A DNA stretch of 64,000 nt from NCBI GenBank assembly GCA_963519845.1, contig CAUQNX010000001.1, positions 372,001-436,000 on the forward strand, in the 5' to 3' direction. Positions 18,022-27,508 of this stretch are shown here, piece by piece. The notes under the pieces were generated by a model. That model was not told the origin of the DNA. It ran no database searches and was given only the letters and a program-made list of their open reading frames with translations. Within the stretch, counting starts at the first letter, position 1. Each line of letters opens with the position of its first letter. Made by a program: the position numbers and the translations under genes. The stretch is from Moellerella sp963519845. Its GTDB lineage: Bacteria > Pseudomonadota > Gammaproteobacteria > Enterobacterales > Enterobacteriaceae.

Positions 18022-19302
18022 ATGCAGTCAGAGAAATGTCGAGATCCTAACAACAATAACCAACTAATCAATACCTCACGCCGTAATGCGATAAAAACAT
18101 TAGCAGTTGGCAGCCTTGCGCTCGCAACTCCTTCACTAATGGCTAAAACGGCTGAGTCAGGAAAATCTGCCTTTGATAATACAATTAATTATGAAGGTCG
18201 CCATCAAGCCGGTGTGATCACGCCAGAGCAAAAACAGGCTATTTTTATCGCCCTAAAAATTATTACTGATAAGCCCGAGGAGGTTAAAAAGTTATTTCAA
18301 ATTTTAACCCAAAGAATTGCCTATCTTACTCAACCTCAAACGATTAAACCTACTATGGGTGATAAAATGCCACCGGCAGAATCCGGTATTTTAGGCACCC
18401 ATTTGCAACCTGATTCAATGACGATTACCGTCTCAGTAGGTACTCCCTTCTTTGATGAACGTTTTGGATTTTCATCGCAAAAGCCACGTTATTTAACTGA
18501 AATGACCCCATTTCCCAATGATCGATTGGAAAAAAATTGGTGTGGCGGCGATCTTATTCTACAAATCTGCGCCGATAGTCAGGAAAGCAATATCTACGCG
18601 CTAAGAGATATACTGAAGCACACCGTAGAATATACCTATCCATTATGGAAAATTGATGGATTTCTGCCTTCTCGCGATATTGAAAATAGAACAACGCCCA
18701 TCAATCTATTTGGCTTTAAAGATGGAACTGGTAATGCATCTGCCGCAGATACAAATCTGATGAATGATCTCATTTGGATCTCGCCAGAATCGAAAGAACC
18801 ATTATGGTGTGATGGCGGTTGCTATCAGGCTATTAGGTTGATCCGCTTTAATTTAGAATTTTGGGATCGAACTCCCTTAGAAGATCAAGAGAATGATTTT
18901 GGCCGCCATAAGGCCACGGGCGCACCTATGGGAATGAAGCAGGAGATGGACTCCCCTGAATTTGAAAAAGATCCTCATGGAGATCGCGTATTATTTGATT
19001 CTCATATGCGCCGTGCTGAACCAAGAAATCCCGAGCGTCATACCTCTAAATTGCGTAGACGCAGCTACAGCTATTCTTTAGGTCTCACGTCGACAGGGTT
19101 ATTAGATATGGGGCTGATATTTGTTTCATACCAAAAAAATCTAAAAACCGGTTTTATTGATACTCAAAAACGCCTTAATGGTGAACCACTTGAGCGCTAT
19201 ATTAAGCCTTTTGGCGGTGGTTATTATTTCGTTCTACCCGGTATAAAATCCGCTGATGATTACCTTGCTAAGTCACTTTTTGAGTCTATTTCAAATAATT
19301 AA
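18022..19302 (+). CDS. efeB: Periplasmic dye-decolourising (DyP) haem peroxidase EfeB
   Basis: 426 aa, against 423 in E. coli. The N-terminus has a twin-arginine signal (SRRNAIKTLAVGS, residues 19-31). The DyP signature is GFKDGTGN, with the distal Asp, and a proximal His region follows (RNPERHTSKLRRRSYSY). EfeB uses haem and peroxide and is proposed to oxidise Fe(II) to Fe(III) for EfeU/EfeO. An earlier in-frame ATG (17986) overlaps the preceding gene and is unlikely; the chosen ATG has AGGG 8 nt upstream. Last gene of the iron operon. Confidence 0.9.
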   Translation: MQSEKCRDPNNNNQLINTSRRNAIKTLAVGSLALATPSLMAKTAESGKSAFDNTINYEGRHQAGVITPEQKQAIFIALKIITDKPEEVKKLFQILTQRIAYLTQPQTIKPTMGDKMPPAESGILGTHLQPDSMTITVSVGTPFFDERFGFSSQKPRYLTEMTPFPNDRLEKNWCGGDLILQICADSQESNIYALRDILKHTVEYTYPLWKIDGFLPSRDIENRTTPINLFGFKDGTGNASAADTNLMNDLIWISPESKEPLWCDGGCYQAIRLIRFNLEFWDRTPLEDQENDFGRHKATGAPMGMKQEMDSPEFEKDPHGDRVLFDSHMRRAEPRNPERHTSKLRRRSYSYSLGLTSTGLLDMGLIFVSYQKNLKTGFIDTQKRLNGEPLERYIKPFGGGYYFVLPGIKSADDYLAKSLFESISNN

Positions 19303-19330
19303 ATAGCTTATACCTCAATATGATAAATAA

Positions 19331-19358
19331 ATGGCGGTGATATTACCGTCATTTTTTT
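19331..19358 (+). terminator. Terminator of the iron operon
   Basis: atggcggt / accgtcat stem (one G-U pair, 6-nt loop) followed by seven T, 28 bp past the efeB stop. Confidence 0.82.
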
Positions 19359-19635
19359 ACCATTGATCTTATTTATTGCTTTTATATAGAAATAAATTAA
19401 AAAAATACTGTCATTATTACAATTTAAACTCTATTATTATTTGGCGTAAAACGAGAAAACTCAAAAAAATTATAATCACTTGAATTTTATTAAGTGATAT
19501 ATGTTACTAACCAATAAATATACAGTTGATAAACGTTATTAAAAACACCTAAAAATATATTTAGTATATGAATTTTATTTGTATTTATTTATAGATGAAC
19601 ACTTTTTAATAATGTTAATTAAATGGAACTTACTA
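19359..19635. other. AT-rich spacer upstream of the hydrolase gene
   Basis: No gene seen. A small inverted repeat, atcactt (19475-19481) / aagtgat (19492-19498), is the only structure. Confidence 0.4.
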
Positions 19636-20556
19636 ATGAAAATCCCTATCTCCATTCTTTTTATTTTGACGATTTTATCAACATCGGCTTGGGCTGAAAC
19701 TTATCGACTCAAGCGTGATGATGGTAGCGATATTACCTATTATATTGAAAGACACCCTCAAGTTTCGTCTAAAATCTTATTAGTTTTAATTCAGGGTTCT
19801 GACTGTAATAGTGTTAAAAATAATCAATTTATTATTGAGAATTTTGGTCAGGTTATTGGCGTTTCAGATATTCTGTTAGTTGAAAAATACGGTCTTAATG
19901 AGGAACTTCCCTATGAGACGTCAAAAATGGAACGAGAAGATTGTCCACTTGAATATTTAAACAATGACTCACCTCTACAGCGTGTTAATGACTATGTGAG
20001 GCTACTCAATGGATTAAAAAATCAATATCCCAATATTGTGCTGTTAGGTGGAAGTGAAGGCGCAACCATTGCCAATCTCGTCGCAGAGAAATTAGATTTT
20101 ATTAAAGCTTCAGTCGCTATTAATGGTGGCGGTGCACTCTTTATAGATGATGTAATCTTCAGTATGAGACACCAATTTTCCGGAGTAGAACAAGAAAGTG
20201 CGATTAATCAATTCAAAACATTAATTCAGGACATTAAAGATAAAAAAATCCCCGCAGATACTATTATTGGCGAGCATAGTTCGCTTTGGTGGGATCAAAT
20301 GACCAATATAGATTCTGAAGCTATTTTAGCCAAAACTCAAACACCGACATTAGTGATCCAAACGCTAAATGATGTCAATGTGAACACCGAACAGCTTCTT
20401 ATTATGAAAGATAAGATCACCAATCCCAATGTCAGCTTTAAAATCTATGATAATTTAGATCATTACTTTAAAAATAAAGACAATGAGCCTAATACTGAAA
20501 CAATAAATCAGGATATTAATGCTTGGTATAAACAAATTATAGTAGCAACTAAATAA
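19636..20556 (+). CDS. Secreted alpha/beta-hydrolase of unknown substrate
   Basis: 306 aa from the ATG at 19636, with GGAA about 9 nt upstream and a clear signal peptide (cleavage AWA/ETYRL). The longer frame from 19579 would bury the signal peptide. A nucleophile elbow GGSEGA (near residue 139), a late Asp (TLNDVN) and a terminal His (NLDHYF) form a plausible catalytic triad. The N-terminal LLVLIQGSDCNS resembles the oxyanion-hole segment. I do not recognise a specific family. It stands alone and is AT-rich, with its own terminator. Confidence 0.65.
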   Translation: MKIPISILFILTILSTSAWAETYRLKRDDGSDITYYIERHPQVSSKILLVLIQGSDCNSVKNNQFIIENFGQVIGVSDILLVEKYGLNEELPYETSKMEREDCPLEYLNNDSPLQRVNDYVRLLNGLKNQYPNIVLLGGSEGATIANLVAEKLDFIKASVAINGGGALFIDDVIFSMRHQFSGVEQESAINQFKTLIQDIKDKKIPADTIIGEHSSLWWDQMTNIDSEAILAKTQTPTLVIQTLNDVNVNTEQLLIMKDKITNPNVSFKIYDNLDHYFKNKDNEPNTETINQDINAWYKQIIVATK

Positions 20557-20566
20557 TCAATAAACG

Positions 20567-20616
20567 CTGCTCATCCATATTAATCAGATTAAAAAAGTGA
20601 GCAGTTATTTTATTTT
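20567..20616 (+). terminator. Terminator of the hydrolase gene
   Basis: ctgctca (20567-20573) / tgagcag (20598-20604), 7-bp stem with a 24-nt loop, followed by TTATTTTATTTT. Confidence 0.6.
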
Positions 20617-20786
20617 GTCTTGAGTGTTTACCCAATAAAAAAAATCTGTACAACCTGTCGGGCACATTGTCGTAAATTATCTACTCCACCAATTAATGTA
20701 TTATCCAAAGAAGAGAGTCTGGAACAATAATAATTTTCATTCTATTTCATCTTACAAGTTAAATACAAATTTAATGGGACGAAAAA

Positions 20787-21170
20787 TTATTTATTTTGGA
20801 GCAAGTTATAAGTTAGGATTCCGAGATAGGTCATGAGTAACGAACTGGATAGGTGCATAAAGATTTCCAGCATTCCTTGCCCAACTCGGCCTTGCTGAAA
20901 AGAGAGCATAACTTCCAAAGAGAATGTGGAGAAAGTTGATAAGCCACCACAAAATCCAGTGATTATCAATAAACGCCATTCAGATGAAAGAGAGGTTTGA
21001 TGCGAGAAAAAAGCGAAAGCGAAACCGATAATATAACCGGCAATCACATTGGAAAAATAGGTGCCTAGAGGTAAAGCTGAAATAAGCGGATTTAATTTTA
21101 CACTTAAAAACCAACGACCCAGCCCGCCAAGAACAGAGCCAGCAGAGATCGCGAATATGACTTTTAACAT
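20787..21170 (-). CDS. crcB: Fluoride channel CrcB/Fluc
   Basis: 127 aa with four transmembrane helices, the standard length. It has the signature GFCGGLSTFSTF near residue 73 and an N-terminal GGLGRW. Fluc channels are dual-topology dimers that export fluoride. I looked for a fluoride riboswitch in the 128-bp gap upstream and did not recognise one. It lies downstream of kch on the same strand but after a terminator. Confidence 0.93.
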   Translation of the reverse strand: MLKVIFAISAGSVLGGLGRWFLSVKLNPLISALPLGTYFSNVIAGYIIGFAFAFFSHQTSLSSEWRLLIITGFCGGLSTFSTFSLEVMLSFQQGRVGQGMLEIFMHLSSSLLMTYLGILTYNLLQNK

Positions 21171-21244
21171 AAAATGCTCGCACTTATCATAATTTATCGA
21201 ATAAAAAGAATAACACCAACTCCTGATAATTTGTAGCTAAACAC

Positions 21245-21270
21245 AAAATAGCCCGCAGAATATCAGGCTA
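21245..21270 (-). terminator. Terminator of kch
   Basis: On the minus strand TAGCCTG / CGGGCTA (one G-U pair, 8-nt loop) is followed by ATTTTGTGTTT, about 30 bp past the kch stop. Confidence 0.65.
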
Positions 21271-21298
21271 AAATGAGTAATATAAGGTTATTCGCTAA

Positions 21299-22474
21299 CT
21301 ATTTAGCTTTTACAATATCATTAAGTAAAAAGTCGTTAATCACATTATTACTGATGGTTTCGCCACATAACATTTTCATTAAAACTTCACCACCCAATGA
21401 GGATAATGAAAATACCATATCGGGATGAAGGCGGCGGATCTTCTCCATATTATTATCATTGTTCACTAATATCACTATCTTAGTGGTTATATTAGCAAGC
21501 TCTTTTACCGCAAGTAATGTAAAGGCGCTATGAGCATCATCTTCAGTCATGATCAGAATACATTTTGCATTTGTCACACTAGCTGAATTGAGTATATCGA
21601 GATTTGAAGAGTCGCCTGTAACAATATTAACTTTTGCAGGATAACGCTCCCGCTCACTCTCTTGGCACACGGCCACCAGCGGTAAATCACGTGCTTTTAA
21701 GCCACTACAAAGATTAATAGCAACAGGGGTACTACCAATCACGATATAATGATTTTTCATATGGGATAACCTTTTACGGACAATCTCTTTTGTGCCTTTT
21801 GCTAGCACTCCCACCACATAAACGACTGAGGTTGTAAATATGGTGATACCTAAAATAATCACCGTTAAAGTGAATACTCTCGCCTCAGCAGAAACGGGCA
21901 CAATATCGCCAAAACCTACCGTCGTCATACAGACTAATGCAAAATAGAACGCAGAAGTAACATCTTTAACGATAGGATCAAATTCACTACCAATATAAAG
22001 AGTGCCAAAAATAGAGTAAATAAGTAAAGCTATGATACAGATAACTGCAACAAAACCCGCACTCGTTAAACTATGGTGAGGATATTGCCGCCAAAAAATA
22101 CATAATGAGAGAAGTAATGCTAATGAATACCAGCCTTCGACGACATGTTCTTGGGCAATACGAAGATCCATCACGGCCATAATGACTAATAAAAATAATG
22201 AAAATAGCCAAGCGATCCGCGCGCCCTTAAGAAGAAAAAGAGAGAGTAAGATCAGAGAAACGCCCAGAATAAATCGTGGGATATCGAGTAGTTTCATAAA
22301 GCCTAAAGATTTAAGCCATTCAGTAAAGCCACCGACTCGCCAATCAACATAACTGTTGTAGGCATTAAATACGGGATTGAGAATCAAGACACCATCGATT
22401 ATGATAAGTATTGATAATAATAATCTGATACTAATAAAACGCTTTAAGGTCGCTAACATAGGTTTAAGAGTCAT
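21299..22474 (-). CDS. kch: Kch-type potassium channel with RCK domain
   Basis: 391 aa; E. coli Kch is 417. The N-terminal half has six transmembrane helices ending in the pore, with filter TTVGFGDIVPVS (E. coli TVGYGDI). The cytoplasmic half is a TrkA-N/RCK Rossmann domain (NHYIVIGSTPVAINL) with a late HPDMVFS, as in E. coli. It lacks the hydrophilic C-terminal tail of E. coli Kch. The ATG at 22474 has GGGAG 6 nt upstream. It is divergent from cptA. Confidence 0.9.
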   Translation of the reverse strand: MTLKPMLATLKRFISIRLLLSILIIIDGVLILNPVFNAYNSYVDWRVGGFTEWLKSLGFMKLLDIPRFILGVSLILLSLFLLKGARIAWLFSLFLLVIMAVMDLRIAQEHVVEGWYSLALLLSLCIFWRQYPHHSLTSAGFVAVICIIALLIYSIFGTLYIGSEFDPIVKDVTSAFYFALVCMTTVGFGDIVPVSAEARVFTLTVIILGITIFTTSVVYVVGVLAKGTKEIVRKRLSHMKNHYIVIGSTPVAINLCSGLKARDLPLVAVCQESERERYPAKVNIVTGDSSNLDILNSASVTNAKCILIMTEDDAHSAFTLLAVKELANITTKIVILVNNDNNMEKIRRLHPDMVFSLSSLGGEVLMKMLCGETISNNVINDFLLNDIVKAK

Positions 22475-22571
22475 AATTTTCTCCCATAAATAGAACCTTT
22501 AGCACCTTAGCCGTCATAAATTTCATTGCCACTCTCAAAATGATGATTAAGTCATTCAAAATATTCTTTTT

Positions 22572-22588
22572 CACATGACTTTCATGTG
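22572..22588. promoter_or_regulatory. Inverted repeat, candidate operator near kch
   Basis: cacatga-ctt-tcatgtg is a perfect 7-bp inverted repeat with a 3-nt centre, about 100 bp upstream of the kch start. Confidence 0.35.
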
Positions 22589-22771
22589 CAAGCTAGGGCT
22601 ATTAAGTTACCGTATCTAGCAAAAAAATGAAATCTGAATCGAGAGTGATTCAAGACTACTCTTATTCCGTTATCTAGGTTTAATAAAACGAAAATTTGCA
22701 AACCAAAATAGAACAAAAATCAAGTAGTAATACAACCATAACCTGCAAAATAAAAAACCAACAAAATGACC

Positions 22772-22794
22772 ATGTCGATTTTAAATATCGACAT
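22772..22794. promoter_or_regulatory. Inverted repeat, candidate operator upstream of cptA
   Basis: atgtcgat (22772-22779) / atcgacat (22787-22794) is a perfect 8-bp inverted repeat with a 7-nt centre, about 185 bp upstream of cptA. It does not match the PmrA box. Confidence 0.35.
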
Positions 22795-22977
22795 TAATGA
22801 AATTTAAACGAACTCAATATAATTACTTGCATTTTATCTGTAGTCATTCGACTATTAATGCCCACGTGTATTGTGTTAGCTAAGTTTATTTAAAATAACA
22901 TCATACCATTAATGGCTCTGGGCTATCCCATTGCTTCTATATTTAAACCATTGAAAATTAAGTTGAGCTAGACATTT

Positions 22978-24687
22978 ATGGTTAACGTTTCGGATAAACA
23001 AAAATTTCGCTGGTCAAGCCTACTTTGGCTACTTATATTCTTTTGGTATTTTTCTTCTTTACTACAAATTTACATTGTTGCCACTGGACAAAGTAATAGT
23101 ATTGGATTAAGAGAGTCATTACTTTATAGTACCCTCTGGCTGATCCCTGTACTCCTATTCCCCCAACGTATTAAATTGCTAACGGGTATTATTGGCTTAA
23201 TCCTATGGCTCTCTTCTGCCGTAGCTTTAGCTTATTACGTGGTCTACGGGCAACAATTCTCCCAAAGTGTTATGTTCATTATGTTTGAGACTAACACTAA
23301 CGAAGCGGGTGAGTTTTTAACACAATATATTAGCTTTAAAGTTATTTCGGTATTAGTGATCTACTCTCTTATCGCCTTCCTTTTATGGCGTAAAGTCAAA
23401 CCTGTCTATTTGCCCTCCCCAGTAAGATGGATTGTTTCATTGCTTGTATTAACGGTTCTGTTTGGTATTCCTTACTACAATAAAGGAATTAAACAAGATC
23501 GCCCAATGAGCAATGTGATGTCCTATATTAATAGCAAATTAGCTTATGCGGCGCCTTGGCAATTTATTGGTGGCTACTTCCTATATAAAAATCAGCTCGC
23601 AGTAATGGAAGATATTATCAATAATAATAGTAATATTCCGCCATTAACCAATCTAATTGATGCTAATGGTGATCAGCCGAGAACCTTTATTTTAGTGATT
23701 GGTGAATCGACCAATCGTAATAGAATGAGTCTTTATGGTTATGGTCGATCAACCACGCCTGAGCTTGATAAGTTAAGGAAAGACTATCCTAACAATTTAA
23801 CTGTTTTTAGTGATGTTGTGACCTCTCGTCCTTACACGATTGAAACACTACAACAGGTTTTGACCTTCTCCGATCAACTTGAACCTGAATTATATAAAAC
23901 ACGCCCATCTGTGATGAATATAATGAAACAAGCGGGATTTAAAACATTCTGGATCACTAACCAACAAACAATGACCGAAAGAAATACCATGTTAACGGCA
24001 TTTTCACGACTGACAGATAAACAGTATTATCTAAATAATGACATGGCTCAAAGCTCAAGAAGCTATGACGATGCTGTATTAGCTCCATTTAAAGAGGCTT
24101 TAGCCGATCCTGCCGAGAAAAAATTTATCGTCGTCCATTTACTCGGTACTCATATGAAATATGAATATCGTTATCCGCAAGATAAAGCCATATTTACCGA
24201 AAAAGATAGTATAGTTCCCGCGACTTTAGATAATAAAGCCGTTGAGGATTATAACTCTTACGATAACGCACAACATTTTAATGATTATGTGGTATCAAGC
24301 TTAATTAAAGATTTTGATAATACTAAAGAGAATGGCTTTTTAGTTTATTTATCTGATCATGGTGAAGAGGTCTATGATACACCACCATATCAAACGGTGG
24401 GACGCAATGAAGGTTCGCCTACTAAAGCTATGTATGATATTCCCTTCTTTATTTGGCGTTCTCCTGAATGGCTGGAAACTCATCAGCTAGAATTAACTGA
24501 TAAAGTAAAACGACCTTATAGCATCATGGATTTTATTTATACTTGGTCCGAACTTGCGGGTCTTAGCTATGATGGACTAATACCGGAAAAAAGTCTGGTG
24601 AGTGATAAATATCAACCTCAACCACGCTATATTGGTAATCCAACACCAAAAGGCAAATTGACCTTGTATGATGATTTAAAAAAATAG
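22978..24687 (+). CDS. cptA: LPS-core phosphoethanolamine transferase CptA (EptC)
   Basis: 569 aa; E. coli CptA is 577. Five N-terminal transmembrane helices, then a periplasmic alkaline-phosphatase-fold domain. The nucleophile motif GESTNRNRMSLYGYGR (near residue 243) and the metal-site motif SDHGEEVYDTPPYQT match the CptA branch rather than EptA or EptB. The segment MFETNTNEAGEFLTQY is also CptA-like. It adds phosphoethanolamine to heptose I of the LPS core. It is monocistronic with a strong terminator. Confidence 0.93.
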   Translation: MVNVSDKQKFRWSSLLWLLIFFWYFSSLLQIYIVATGQSNSIGLRESLLYSTLWLIPVLLFPQRIKLLTGIIGLILWLSSAVALAYYVVYGQQFSQSVMFIMFETNTNEAGEFLTQYISFKVISVLVIYSLIAFLLWRKVKPVYLPSPVRWIVSLLVLTVLFGIPYYNKGIKQDRPMSNVMSYINSKLAYAAPWQFIGGYFLYKNQLAVMEDIINNNSNIPPLTNLIDANGDQPRTFILVIGESTNRNRMSLYGYGRSTTPELDKLRKDYPNNLTVFSDVVTSRPYTIETLQQVLTFSDQLEPELYKTRPSVMNIMKQAGFKTFWITNQQTMTERNTMLTAFSRLTDKQYYLNNDMAQSSRSYDDAVLAPFKEALADPAEKKFIVVHLLGTHMKYEYRYPQDKAIFTEKDSIVPATLDNKAVEDYNSYDNAQHFNDYVVSSLIKDFDNTKENGFLVYLSDHGEEVYDTPPYQTVGRNEGSPTKAMYDIPFFIWRSPEWLETHQLELTDKVKRPYSIMDFIYTWSELAGLSYDGLIPEKSLVSDKYQPQPRYIGNPTPKGKLTLYDDLKK

Positions 24688-24700
24688 ATCTTTAAGTTTT

Positions 24701-24731
24701 AAAAAGGGCCTATTTTCAGATGGCCCTTTTT
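24701..24731. terminator. Bidirectional terminator between cptA and the DUF421 gene
   Basis: aaaaagggcc (24701-24710) / ggcccttttt (24722-24731), a perfect 10-bp stem flanked by A and T runs, so it works on both converging transcripts. Confidence 0.9.
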
Positions 24732-24752
24732 TATCTTCGAATATCTAATAAG

Positions 24753-25454
24753 TTATAAGTTCGCAACTTTAACCGTACGAGCAATTTTGCCATCTTTCAT
24801 CACAAAATTAACTTGGTCATTCCAATATTCGGCTAAAAAAATATCGTCAGCGTTATCAATATTCTGTTTTTTCATCTCTTGCTTGAGCCAATCTTCATCC
24901 TTTTCTATTTGCTCTAACTCAGAATGCCGCATTGAACCATTACTCATAATCACCACCGATGGCATTTTAGATTTATCGCATACCACTGTTAACTGGCCAT
25001 CAGGCTCTATTTGGGCGTAATAAATTTCTTGATAAGAGTGAATACCTTGGCTACGAAGACGTGACGTAATATTAATGATGTCTATCTTATTCTCTTTTTT
25101 GAGAAAATTATCCATCATAAAATTGCCATTTTTGATAATAGGAATAGGATTACCAATAGTCACCGAGCGGAAGAAATTAAATTTCTTACTAAAATAGTTA
25201 AGTAACGAAATAAAACACACGCCGATGATCAATAATATAACATATTGATATAATGGAATACTATCGGTATAAATAACACCACCTATAACACCACCTAAAA
25301 CAAAGTTACCGATAAAATCAATGGGTGTCATTTGTGACAGCTGAGTTTTACCCGATATATTCATATGGGTGATCACAATACTAAACCCAATAATAAACTT
25401 AAGTATCACAAACAAGTAATATTCAATCATATTCTTCATCCATAAATCTAACAA
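24753..25454 (-). CDS. DUF421 (YetF/YcaP-family) membrane protein
   Basis: 233 aa. Three transmembrane helices in residues 9-90 followed by a cytoplasmic DUF421 domain (PIPIIKNGNFMMDNF, ITSRLRSQGIHSYQEIYYAQIEPDGQLTV). The start is a TTG at 25454 with GAGG 6 nt upstream; ATGs at residues 6 and 9 are alternatives with poorer spacing. The C-terminal extension (LAEYWNDQVNFVMKDGKI) repeats no known motif. The function of this family in Gram-negatives is not established. Confidence 0.8.
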   Translation of the reverse strand: MLDLWMKNMIEYYLFVILKFIIGFSIVITHMNISGKTQLSQMTPIDFIGNFVLGGVIGGVIYTDSIPLYQYVILLIIGVCFISLLNYFSKKFNFFRSVTIGNPIPIIKNGNFMMDNFLKKENKIDIINITSRLRSQGIHSYQEIYYAQIEPDGQLTVVCDKSKMPSVVIMSNGSMRHSELEQIEKDEDWLKQEMKKQNIDNADDIFLAEYWNDQVNFVMKDGKIARTVKVANL

Positions 25455-25841
25455 TAATTACCTCTGTAATTAGAGTCTATAACCAGTACCTCACGCTGTA
25501 AAATGAAATAAAATTAAACATAACTGACAGCATAAAAATCATAATAATCCGATCTTATTTACTGTCTATTTTATTCACTTAGATTTAAATAAATAGCTAA
25601 GTCTGTTGATAAACCTAATGTTAAATGTGGTTATGGGAAACCAAGAACATAAAAACAATACCTTGATATTATTAATGTTATTCTAATATTTTAAATTATC
25701 ACCAAATAATTTTTATTGATTTAAGCTATATTTATCCCGTTTAATTGGTTATAGTTTTCACTGACTGGGTCTCAAAGCTGATATCAGATTTATTGAGATA
25801 AATTATTGTACAACTTTTAGAAATGGGCTAAGGAATAATCT
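25455..25841. other. Divergent intergenic region
   Basis: 387 bp, AT-rich, between the DUF421 gene and the lipoprotein gene. No gene or convincing operator seen. Confidence 0.45.
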
Positions 25842-26324
25842 ATGAATAAGAAAATTTTAAGTTCTCTCATTTTCGCAGGTGTTATCACTATGATCACTGG
25901 CTGTGATGATTCCTCCAAGACTAAAGCTGATGAAACAGTAGAGAAAGCCAAAGAAACCGCAGTACAGGTTAAAGAGTCTGGTGAACAAAAAGCGGCAGAA
26001 TTAACTGATTCAGCAAAAGAGAAAGCCTCTGAGTTAAATGATACTGCGAAAGAAAAAGCGACTGAATTAAATGACGCAGCAAAAGAAAAAGCTGCCGATA
26101 TTAAAGATGACGCAAAAGATAAAGCGAGCGCAATTAAAGAAGAAGCTCAGAATTTATCTGATAAAGCAGCAGCAGAAAAAGAGCAAGCTGAAAAGAGAGC
26201 GAATGAGCTTTCTGATTCAGCGAAAGAACAAGCAGATGCAGTTAAGAAAGATGCTATTAATAAAGCAGACCAATTAGCTGAAGATGCAAAAAAGAAAACT
26301 GAAGAGTTAAAATCAAAAAATTAA
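25842..26324 (+). CDS. Small lipoprotein with LEA-like 11-residue repeats
   Basis: 160 aa. Signal peptide with lipobox (MITGC, Cys21), so it should be a lipid-anchored envelope protein. The rest is almost wholly Ala/Lys/Glu/Asp, built from degenerate 11-mers of the form AKEKAxELNDx repeated at about residues 45-100, then longer helical segments. This is the amphipathic-helix pattern of group 3 LEA proteins, suggesting an unstructured or coiled-coil stress protein. No specific function is known. It is monocistronic with a very strong terminator. Confidence 0.78.
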   Translation: MNKKILSSLIFAGVITMITGCDDSSKTKADETVEKAKETAVQVKESGEQKAAELTDSAKEKASELNDTAKEKATELNDAAKEKAADIKDDAKDKASAIKEEAQNLSDKAAAEKEQAEKRANELSDSAKEQADAVKKDAINKADQLAEDAKKKTEELKSKN

Positions 26325-26390
26325 TACGGGTGAAAAATATCTCTAGTTGATAAATCCAGTATTAAATCAATCTGCTCGTCGAGATCTAAG

Positions 26391-26428
26391 AGTGAGTCAT
26401 TAAATGAACTTAATGACTCACTTTTTTA
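26391..26428 (+). terminator. Terminator of the lipoprotein gene
   Basis: agtgagtcattaa (26391-26403) / ttaatgactcact (26410-26422), a perfect 13-bp stem with a 6-nt loop, followed by a T run. Confidence 0.9.
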
Positions 26429-26602
26429 TGCCATTCATTTATCCTGACCTTTTCTGATAATTAACTGAACCTCCAAATCATATCCATATAATTTAAATGG
26501 TTATTATTTGCACCGTCATATGAATAAATTAAAGCTTGTCTTGTTCAAAATATTCTGCAATAAATTATGCTTCAATTTCAAATAAATCATAATGGGATCG
26601 CT

Positions 26603-27040
26603 ATGGAAATCAAATACAGTGTTGGACGGGAATCGTCAGAATTAATCGAACAGGCATTCTATATTCGCCAGCGTGTTTTTACTGATGAACAAGGCTTTGC
26701 CGCTGAAATTGATCTTGACCAATATGATGACACTGCTCTTCATATGGTTTTAATTGATAATAAAAATCCTATCGCAGTGCTACGTGCAATTACACAAGAT
26801 AACCAAAAATTAAAAATTGGTCGTGTCGCTGTGTTAAAAGAATATCGAGGAAAAGGGGTTGGCCGGATCTTAATGGATGCTATCGCTAACTATGCCCGTG
26901 AGCAAAATTTCAGTGAACTCGTTCTCTCTGCTCAATACACAGCAAAAGCCTTTTATGACTCTTTAGGCTATAAATCACAGGGTGAAATTTATGATGAGGA
27001 AGGCGTCGAACATATTTTTATGTATCTTAAATTAGACTAA
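26603..27040 (+). CDS. GNAT-family N-acetyltransferase (YjcF/ElaA-like)
   Basis: 145 aa from the ATG at 26603, which has GGGA 6 nt upstream; the frame extends to 26567 without a better start. The acetyl-CoA motif is RVAVLKEYRGKGVGRILMD (near residue 72). The N-terminal FYIRQRVFTDEQGF and C-terminal FYDSLGYKSQGE with VEHIFM match the small YjcF/ElaA type. The substrate is unknown. It is flanked by non-coding DNA on both sides. Confidence 0.82.
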   Translation: MEIKYSVGRESSELIEQAFYIRQRVFTDEQGFAAEIDLDQYDDTALHMVLIDNKNPIAVLRAITQDNQKLKIGRVAVLKEYRGKGVGRILMDAIANYAREQNFSELVLSAQYTAKAFYDSLGYKSQGEIYDEEGVEHIFMYLKLD

Positions 27041-27508
27041 TAAACCAAGCCTATTGTCGATGATTAGTGCTCCGATTGAACCATTTTAGTCGTATATTGA
27101 CTAGAAAATATTTATCTATTGTTCAGCTTAATTATACCATTGATAAACAATAAAAAATTTAGCATTATTTGTCGTTTTTATTTTCCAAATAGCTTATTTA
27201 ATCGCCGCCAACCGCTAGATAAAGGGCTGGAAGTTGCTTCAGCTCACATAAAATGGCACTATACACTCCTTTTTTTGACGAAATGGAGTGTTCATCAATT
27301 AAATAATATCTTAATTTAATCTTATCATTCAGCAATATTAATCAAAAATTGCTTAGAAATATGGCTAAGAACTAATATGTTCTTTTCACAATTAATTCGT
27401 TATGAATCATTGTGATAAATAATAATCCCTTATTTAGAAGGACGAGTAATTACAGATCGAAATAATTTTGATTTGTGAATAATAAAAAAAACCTATGGAA
27501 GGTTCTCT
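27041..27508. other. Intergenic region upstream of betT
   Basis: 468 bp. It contains acactcc (27263-27269) / ggagtgt (27285-27291) around a T run, possibly the end of the acetyltransferase transcript. No betI operator or gene seen. Confidence 0.4.

Larger units (their letters stand above)
22475..22977. other. Divergent kch/cptA regulatory region
   Basis: 503 bp without a gene. It contains two tight inverted repeats (22572-22588 and 22772-22794), listed separately. No core promoter could be fixed. Confidence 0.5.

Noticed and set aside
21171..21298. Fluoride riboswitch upstream of crcB
   Set aside because: The gap carries the kch terminator, but I see no crcB-motif helices or conserved GGCGATGG-like segment.
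27119..27319. 66-codon open frame upstream of betT
   Set aside because: Low-complexity chance frame containing a hairpin; no start signals.
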